Made by a program: the position numbers and the translations under genes
Shown here: in pieces, positions 59,571 through 64,000 of the stretch
Layout of the letters: every line of letters starts with the position of its first letter
Numbering within the stretch: the stretch's first letter is position 1
Notes under the pieces: model-generated
The model's database searches: none
Told to the model about the DNA's origin: nothing
What the model saw: only the letters and a program-made list of their open reading frames with translations
NCBI RefSeq assembly: GCF_035762065.1
Contig: NZ_DASTPW010000002.1
Location: 234,459 to 298,458 of the forward strand
Origin: Methylibium sp035762065
Lineage (GTDB): Bacteria; Pseudomonadota; Gammaproteobacteria; Burkholderiales; Burkholderiaceae_C
DNA: 64,000 nucleotides
Direction: 5' to 3'

Positions 59571-62066
59571 ATGACCGCCGCCGCCGCGAGTGCCGAGCGC
59601 ATCGGCCGCTTCGAGCTGCTGCGCGTGCTGGGCCGCGGCTCGCAGAGCACCGTGTGGCTCGCGCGCGACCCGCGGCTCGGCCGCGAGGTCGCGCTCAAGT
59701 GCTTCACCACCGACGACGCGGCCGCCGGGCTCGGCGACTGGCTCAGCGAGGCCCGCGCGGTCGCGGTGCTGAACCACCCGCACATCGTCCCGGTGTTCGA
59801 GGCCGACGTGCACGGTGAAGGCGCCCGTGCGCAGCCGTATGTCGTCTTCGAATACATCGCCGGCGCCTCGCTCGACGTGCACCTGAAGCAGCACGGCGCG
59901 TGCAACGCGCGTGCCGCGGTCGAGCGCCTGCTGGGCGTGTGCGAGGCGCTCGCGCAGGCGCATGCGGCCGGTCTCGTGCATCGCGACCTGAAGCCGTCGA
60001 ACCTGCTCATCGACGCGGCCGGCCAGGCGCGCGTCACCGACTTCGGCATCGCGGTGAAGAGCGGCGTCGCCGCGCTCGCCGCCGGCTCGCCGCGCTACGC
60101 GGCACCGGAGACGATCCGCGGCGAGCCGCCGACGCCGCGCGTCGACGTGTTCGCGCTGGGCCTGCTGATCTGCGAGCTGCTGCTCGGCCGCGCGCTGGTC
60201 GCCGACAAGGACGTGCCGGCGATCCTCAAGCGCATCGCGCAGTCCGATCTCGCCTTGCCGGCACAGACCGCGCACCCGGTCGACGACGGCCTGCGCGCGA
60301 TCGTTCAGCGCGCGTTGTCGCGCGACGCCGCCAAGCGCTATGCGGATGCCGGCGAGCTGGCCGCGGCGCTGCGCGCCTGGCTGCTTCCGGCCAAGGCCTC
60401 GAACGACGACGCGGACGCGGTGGCGGCCGGCAAGTCGCCCGGCTCGTCGGCGGCGCTCGACTTCCTGCTGCGCCGCATGCGCCACAAGGGCGACTTCCCG
60501 GCGCTGTCCGATTCGGTGGCGAGCATCCAGCGCATCGCGGCGAGCGAGCACGAGAACCTGTCGGCACTGTCCGACCAGATCCTGCGCGACGTGGCGCTCA
60601 CCCACAAGCTGCTGCGCCTCGTCAACACCGCGCACTACAAACGCACCGGCGGGGGCGTGAGCACCGTGTCGCGCGCGATCGCGCTGATGGGCTTCGCGGG
60701 CGTGCGCAACCTGGCCTTGTCGCTGGTGCTGGTTGAGCACATGAACGACAAGGCGCATGCGCAGCAGATCAAGCAGGAATTCATGCGCGCCCTGCTGGCC
60801 GGCACGCTCGCCGAGGAGCTGTGTCCCGGCGCGCTGGCGCGCGGCGGCGGCCTGGAGGAGGCTTTCCTCGGCGCGATGTTCCAGAACCTCGGCCGGCTGC
60901 TCACCGAGTTCTACTTCCCCGACGAGGCCGAGCAGGTGCGCAAGCTCGTGCATCCGGCGGCGGGCACTGCGCGCAGCACGCCGCGCCAGCCGGTGCCGGA
61001 GGCCGCCGCTTCGGCTTCGGTGCTCGGCTCGAGCTATGAGGAGCTGGGCCTGGGCGTCGCCAAGAGCTGGGGCCTGCCCGACAACCTGCAGCGCTGCATG
61101 CGCGCGGCCGGCACGCTGCCGGGCCAGCCGCCGGCGGCGCTGCCCGAGCGGCTGCGCTGGCTCGCGGTCGCGGCCAACGACGTCGCGGATCGACTGCTGC
61201 ATCACGAGAGCAACGACGCCGAGCGCCAGGTCGCCGAGGCGGCCGAGCGCTATGCGCGCGTCGTCGGCATTGGCGAGCGCGAGATGGTCGCCGCGGTGGC
61301 TCGCTCGCGCGACCGGCTCAGCGATCTCGCGCGTGGCCTGGAGATCAAGCTCGCGAGCGGCTCGCCGGCCGAGCGGCTCCTCGCGCCGCGCGAGGCCGCG
61401 GCGCCGAACGCGACGCCGGCCGCCGCCGCGGCGGTCGGTGTGAGCACGCTGTCGAAGTTGGAGATCGGCCCGAGCGACTACACCGAAAAGCTCAGCCTGG
61501 CCGACACGCCCGGCGCGGACCGCGAACCGGCCGAGGACCCGGCCGCGGTGCTTGCCGCCGGCATCCAGGACATCACCAACAGCATGGTCGAGGAAGTCAA
61601 GCTCGGCGAGCTGCTGCGCATGATCCTCGAGACGATGTACCGCGCGCTCGGCTTTCGCCGCGTGCTGTTCTGCCTGCGCGAGCCCAGGAGCGGCGAGCTG
61701 ATCGGCCGCTTCATGCTCGGCGACGGCGACGAGACCCTGCGCTCGGCCTTCCGCATCTCCACGCGGCCGCTGCCGGGCGCGGCGCCGGATCTGCTGAGCG
61801 CGGTCTGCATCAAGGGCACCGACCTGATGGTCGCTGACACCGCGGCCAACAAGCTGCGCGAGCGGCTGCCGGCCTGGTACCGCGACAAGGTCGACGCCCC
61901 GACCTTCCTGCTGCTGCCGCTGATGGCGAAGGCCGCGCCGGTCGGATTGATCTACGCCGACAAGGCGCAGGCCGGGTCGATCCAGCTCGGCGAGAAAGAG
62001 CTGTCGCTGCTGCGCACGCTGCGCAACCAGGCGGTGATGGCCTTCCGCCAAGCCGGGGGTGGCTGA
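59571..62066 (+). CDS. Ser/Thr protein kinase with HDOD and GAF domains
   Basis: 831 residues. The kinase domain is complete: glycine loop GRGSQSTVW, Lys43 in VALKCF, HRDLKPSN (Asp139), DFG (Asp157), then YAAPE. A HDOD domain follows (about 310-500; LRDVALTHKLLRLVNTAHYK, STVSRAIALMGFAGVRNLAL). The C-terminal GAF domain is at about 660-830 (LGFRRVLFCLREPRSGELIG). It probably links phosphorylation to a small-molecule or redox signal. It follows its pseudokinase paralogue in the same operon. Confidence 0.93.
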   Translation: MTAAAASAERIGRFELLRVLGRGSQSTVWLARDPRLGREVALKCFTTDDAAAGLGDWLSEARAVAVLNHPHIVPVFEADVHGEGARAQPYVVFEYIAGASLDVHLKQHGACNARAAVERLLGVCEALAQAHAAGLVHRDLKPSNLLIDAAGQARVTDFGIAVKSGVAALAAGSPRYAAPETIRGEPPTPRVDVFALGLLICELLLGRALVADKDVPAILKRIAQSDLALPAQTAHPVDDGLRAIVQRALSRDAAKRYADAGELAAALRAWLLPAKASNDDADAVAAGKSPGSSAALDFLLRRMRHKGDFPALSDSVASIQRIAASEHENLSALSDQILRDVALTHKLLRLVNTAHYKRTGGGVSTVSRAIALMGFAGVRNLALSLVLVEHMNDKAHAQQIKQEFMRALLAGTLAEELCPGALARGGGLEEAFLGAMFQNLGRLLTEFYFPDEAEQVRKLVHPAAGTARSTPRQPVPEAAASASVLGSSYEELGLGVAKSWGLPDNLQRCMRAAGTLPGQPPAALPERLRWLAVAANDVADRLLHHESNDAERQVAEAAERYARVVGIGEREMVAAVARSRDRLSDLARGLEIKLASGSPAERLLAPREAAAPNATPAAAAAVGVSTLSKLEIGPSDYTEKLSLADTPGADREPAEDPAAVLAAGIQDITNSMVEEVKLGELLRMILETMYRALGFRRVLFCLREPRSGELIGRFMLGDGDETLRSAFRISTRPLPGAAPDLLSAVCIKGTDLMVADTAANKLRERLPAWYRDKVDAPTFLLLPLMAKAAPVGLIYADKAQAGSIQLGEKELSLLRTLRNQAVMAFRQAGGG

Positions 62067-62099
62067 AGCCCGCCATCGAGCGTCCACTAAACTCCGCCG

Positions 62100-62196
62100 C
62101 GACGGGCCTCCCCGCATGGGGGCGCGGCCAACCGGGTCAGGTCGGGAACGAAGCAGCCCTAACCGTTTGCTCTCAGTGACGGGATCAGGCTCGTCA
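62100..62196 (+). ncRNA. ffs: Bacterial small signal recognition particle RNA (4.5S RNA)
   Basis: The conserved SRP core GGTCAGGTCGGGAACGAAGC lies at 62135-62154 and is followed by AGCCCTAACC, as in betaproteobacterial 4.5S RNAs. The ends pair: GACGGGCCT (62101-62109) with AGGCTCGTC (62187-62195), nine pairs with one G-U. It binds Ffh to target membrane proteins. Confidence 0.93.
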
Positions 62197-62207
62197 CCTT
62201 CACCCGC

Positions 62208-64000
62208 TCAATGCAGCTCGGCCGGCTGCGTCTCGCCGAACAGCGAGGGCCGGAAGGCCAGGGCGCTCGGCCCCTCGTCCGTCATCGCCCACACGCCGAG
62301 CGCCTGCGCCGGCATCGGCTTGCCGAACAGGAAGCCTTGCAGCTGGTCGCAGCCGAGCGCGCGCAAGATGCGCTGCTGGCCTTCCGTCTCGACGCCTTCG
62401 GCCACCACCTTCAGCCCGAGCGCCTGCGCGAGTTTGACCACCGCATCGACCACCGCGCGCGCATCGGCGCTCGTCTCCAGGTCGAGCACGAAGCTGCGGT
62501 CGATCTTCAGCTCCTCGGCCGGCAGCTTGCGCAGGTAGGCGAGGCTCGAATAGCCGGTGCCGAAGTCGTCGATCGACAAGCGCACACCGACGCGCGCCAG
62601 CTGCTCGAAGCAGCGCATCGTCTGCGCCGAGTCTTCCATCGCCAGGGACTCGGTGATTTCGCAGGTCAGCAGCTGCGCGTTGATGCGATGCACGTCGAGC
62701 GCCCGGGCGATGCACTGCGCGAGATCCGGCTGGCGCAGCTGGTGGACCGAGAGGTTGATCGCCACCCGCATGCGCAGGCCTTCGTCGCGCCAGGCGCGGA
62801 TCTGCCGGCAGGCTTCGTCGATCAGCCAGTCGCCGAGCGCCGTGATCAGCCCGTGCCGCTCGGCCAGCGGGATGAAGGTGCCGGGGCTCACCATGCCGCG
62901 CTTCGGGTGGTTCCAGCGCATCAGCGCTTCGCAGCCGGTGACGGCGCCGCTGGCCGCGTCGATCTTCGGCTGGTAATGCAGCTCGAGCTGGCGCGCGCCG
63001 ACCGCCTGCCGCAGATCCTGCAGCAGCTCGAGCTGCTCGCGCGTGCCCGACAGCATGCGCGGATGGAAGAAGCCGGCCGCGCCGCCGCCGGCCTTCTTGA
63101 CCGCCTGCGCGGCGGTCTCGCCTTGCACCAGCATCAGCGTGTGCGCGCCGTGCTGCGGGTAGCTGACCAGGCCGATCGAGCACGACAGCGTGATCGCCGG
63201 CCCGCCGTCGATCGCCGTCGGCTGCGAAACGGCGGCCAGCACGCGCTGGGCGTAGCCGGCGAGTCGCTCGCGGTCGCACTCGCCGGGCCACAGCAGCGCG
63301 AACTCGTCGCCGCCGACGCGTGCCAGTTCTTGCCCCGTGCCGCGCAGCGCGACGAGCCGGCGCGCGACTTCCTTCAGCAGCGCGTCGCCCACCGCGCGGC
63401 CGAAGGATTCGTTGATCGGCTTGAGCCCGTCGAGCGCGACGTAGAGCAGCGTCATCGTGCCGCGATCGGCGTCGGCCTCGCCGGCCGCGTCGGCGAGCCG
63501 GCGCTCGAAGGCGGCGAAGTTCGCGAGGCCGGTCAGCGCGTCGGTGCTCGCGCTGGCCTCCATCGCCAGCACCGCGCGGCGCAGTGCGCGCTGCATCCGG
63601 CGTTCGAACAGCGTGAAGGCCGTCATCACCACGATCAGCGTGCCGCTGCCGCCGACCGCGAGCAGCGCCAGCGCATGACCGTTCGAGTCGGCCGCGGGCA
63701 GCGTCCGCGCGGCCAGCGGCGCCGCCAGCACCGCGCAGCGGTGGCCGAGCGCGATGCCGGCGCCGAGCAGCAGCGGTGACGCGAGGCGCCCGACGCGTCG
63801 ACCGTCCGCCACGGTCACCGCGTCGAGCGGGCGGCACAGCGCACCGGCCAGCGTGATCGCCGCGACGCCGGCGGCGACCCACAGTGGCTGCCAGCGCGAC
63901 ACGTGCGCCGTCTGGAGATCGGCGATGCACAGCAGCGCCGAGCCGACGCCGCCGAGCGCGAGCAGCAGCGCCGCGAGCGCGCCGTGCGCGCCGCGCACCG
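62208..64000 (-). CDS. GGDEF-EAL protein, cyclase site partly degenerate, 5' end outside the window
   Basis: About 597 residues are visible and the frame is still open at the window edge, so the start may be outside (a GTG lies at 63998). Hydrophobic N-terminal segments (VAAGVAAITLAGALC, LALLAVGGSGTLIVVMTAFT) form a membrane sensor region. The GGDEF motif is intact (RVGGDEFALL), but the upstream metal-binding pair reads ALDGLKPIN, with Ala for the first Asp. The EAL domain is complete: CEALMRW, INLSVHQLR, DDFGTGYSSL, KIDRSFV and EGVET. It is probably mainly a c-di-GMP phosphodiesterase. Confidence 0.9.
   Translation of the reverse strand, partial: VRGAHGALAALLLALGGVGSALLCIADLQTAHVSRWQPLWVAAGVAAITLAGALCRPLDAVTVADGRRVGRLASPLLLGAGIALGHRCAVLAAPLAARTLPAADSNGHALALLAVGGSGTLIVVMTAFTLFERRMQRALRRAVLAMEASASTDALTGLANFAAFERRLADAAGEADADRGTMTLLYVALDGLKPINESFGRAVGDALLKEVARRLVALRGTGQELARVGGDEFALLWPGECDRERLAGYAQRVLAAVSQPTAIDGGPAITLSCSIGLVSYPQHGAHTLMLVQGETAAQAVKKAGGGAAGFFHPRMLSGTREQLELLQDLRQAVGARQLELHYQPKIDAASGAVTGCEALMRWNHPKRGMVSPGTFIPLAERHGLITALGDWLIDEACRQIRAWRDEGLRMRVAINLSVHQLRQPDLAQCIARALDVHRINAQLLTCEITESLAMEDSAQTMRCFEQLARVGVRLSIDDFGTGYSSLAYLRKLPAEELKIDRSFVLDLETSADARAVVDAVVKLAQALGLKVVAEGVETEGQQRILRALGCDQLQGFLFGKPMPAQALGVWAMTDEGPSALAFRPSLFGETQPAELH

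Noticed and set aside
57911..62117. Long minus-strand frames opposite the two kinase-HDOD genes
   Set aside because: They have shadow composition (Arg, His, Val, Ala) and no domains; the plus-strand genes are well supported.

Overview
ORGANISM. The window is uniformly G+C-rich and gene-dense and looks like the chromosome of a betaproteobacterium of the order Burkholderiales (Rubrivivax/Leptothrix/Methylibium-like). This is inferred from a Tat-exported HiPIP, an H-NS of the short TWTGRG type, a full-length HrpA, a betaproteobacterial 4.5S SRP RNA, a bifunctional-type ArgA next to YggX, and paaG/paaI. No species is claimed. LEFT CHROMOSOMAL ARM (1-23032). It starts with the end of a glycerophosphodiester phosphodiesterase. 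Then come a HiPIP electron carrier, rsgA, and a minus-strand block with an RluA-type pseudouridine synthase, a PhnD-like binding protein and an S9 lipoprotein peptidase. A plus-strand cassette follows: degenerate metallo-beta-lactamase-fold protein, SoxY-SoxZ fusion and thioredoxin-fold protein, the accessory set usually found with quinoprotein dehydrogenases. Next are an ABC exporter, several small exported proteins, a YedI-type membrane protein, H-NS, a probably Fur-controlled ferric-iron binding protein, yggX, argA, a VOC protein, hrpA, tRNA-Pro, paaG, paaI and tRNA-Arg(TCT). INTEGRATED ELEMENT (about 23018-41034). An 18-kb element sits in the 3' end of tRNA-Arg. Its order is tyrosine integrase, a MESH1-like (p)ppGpp hydrolase, small proteins, a candidate HEPN two-gene module, a small membrane-protein operon, iteron-like repeats, an AlpA-type regulator, a zinc-finger primase-like protein, a RepA-like ATPase, a second repeat array, an SSB-like protein, a small terminase subunit, two very large virion/DNA-ejection-like proteins and a final membrane protein. 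No capsid, portal, large terminase, tail or lysis genes are visible. This gene content resembles a phage satellite (PICI/P4-like) more than a full prophage, but the two long ejection-like genes are unusual for one. This is the most novel part of the window. RIGHT CHROMOSOMAL ARM (41035-64000). It is rich in signalling genes: a single-domain response regulator, an exported methyltransferase, a CaiB-type CoA-transferase, a response regulator / binding protein / hybrid kinase operon with 4-nt overlaps, a TTC38-like TPR protein behind a 22-codon leader ORF, a LysR pseudogene, a GAF hybrid kinase, a three-gene methyltransferase operon divergent from a LysR regulator, tRNA-Ala(CGC), a 3-hydroxyisobutyrate-dehydrogenase-family enzyme, a pseudokinase-HDOD gene next to an active kinase-HDOD-GAF gene, the SRP RNA gene, and a GGDEF-EAL protein that runs off the window end.
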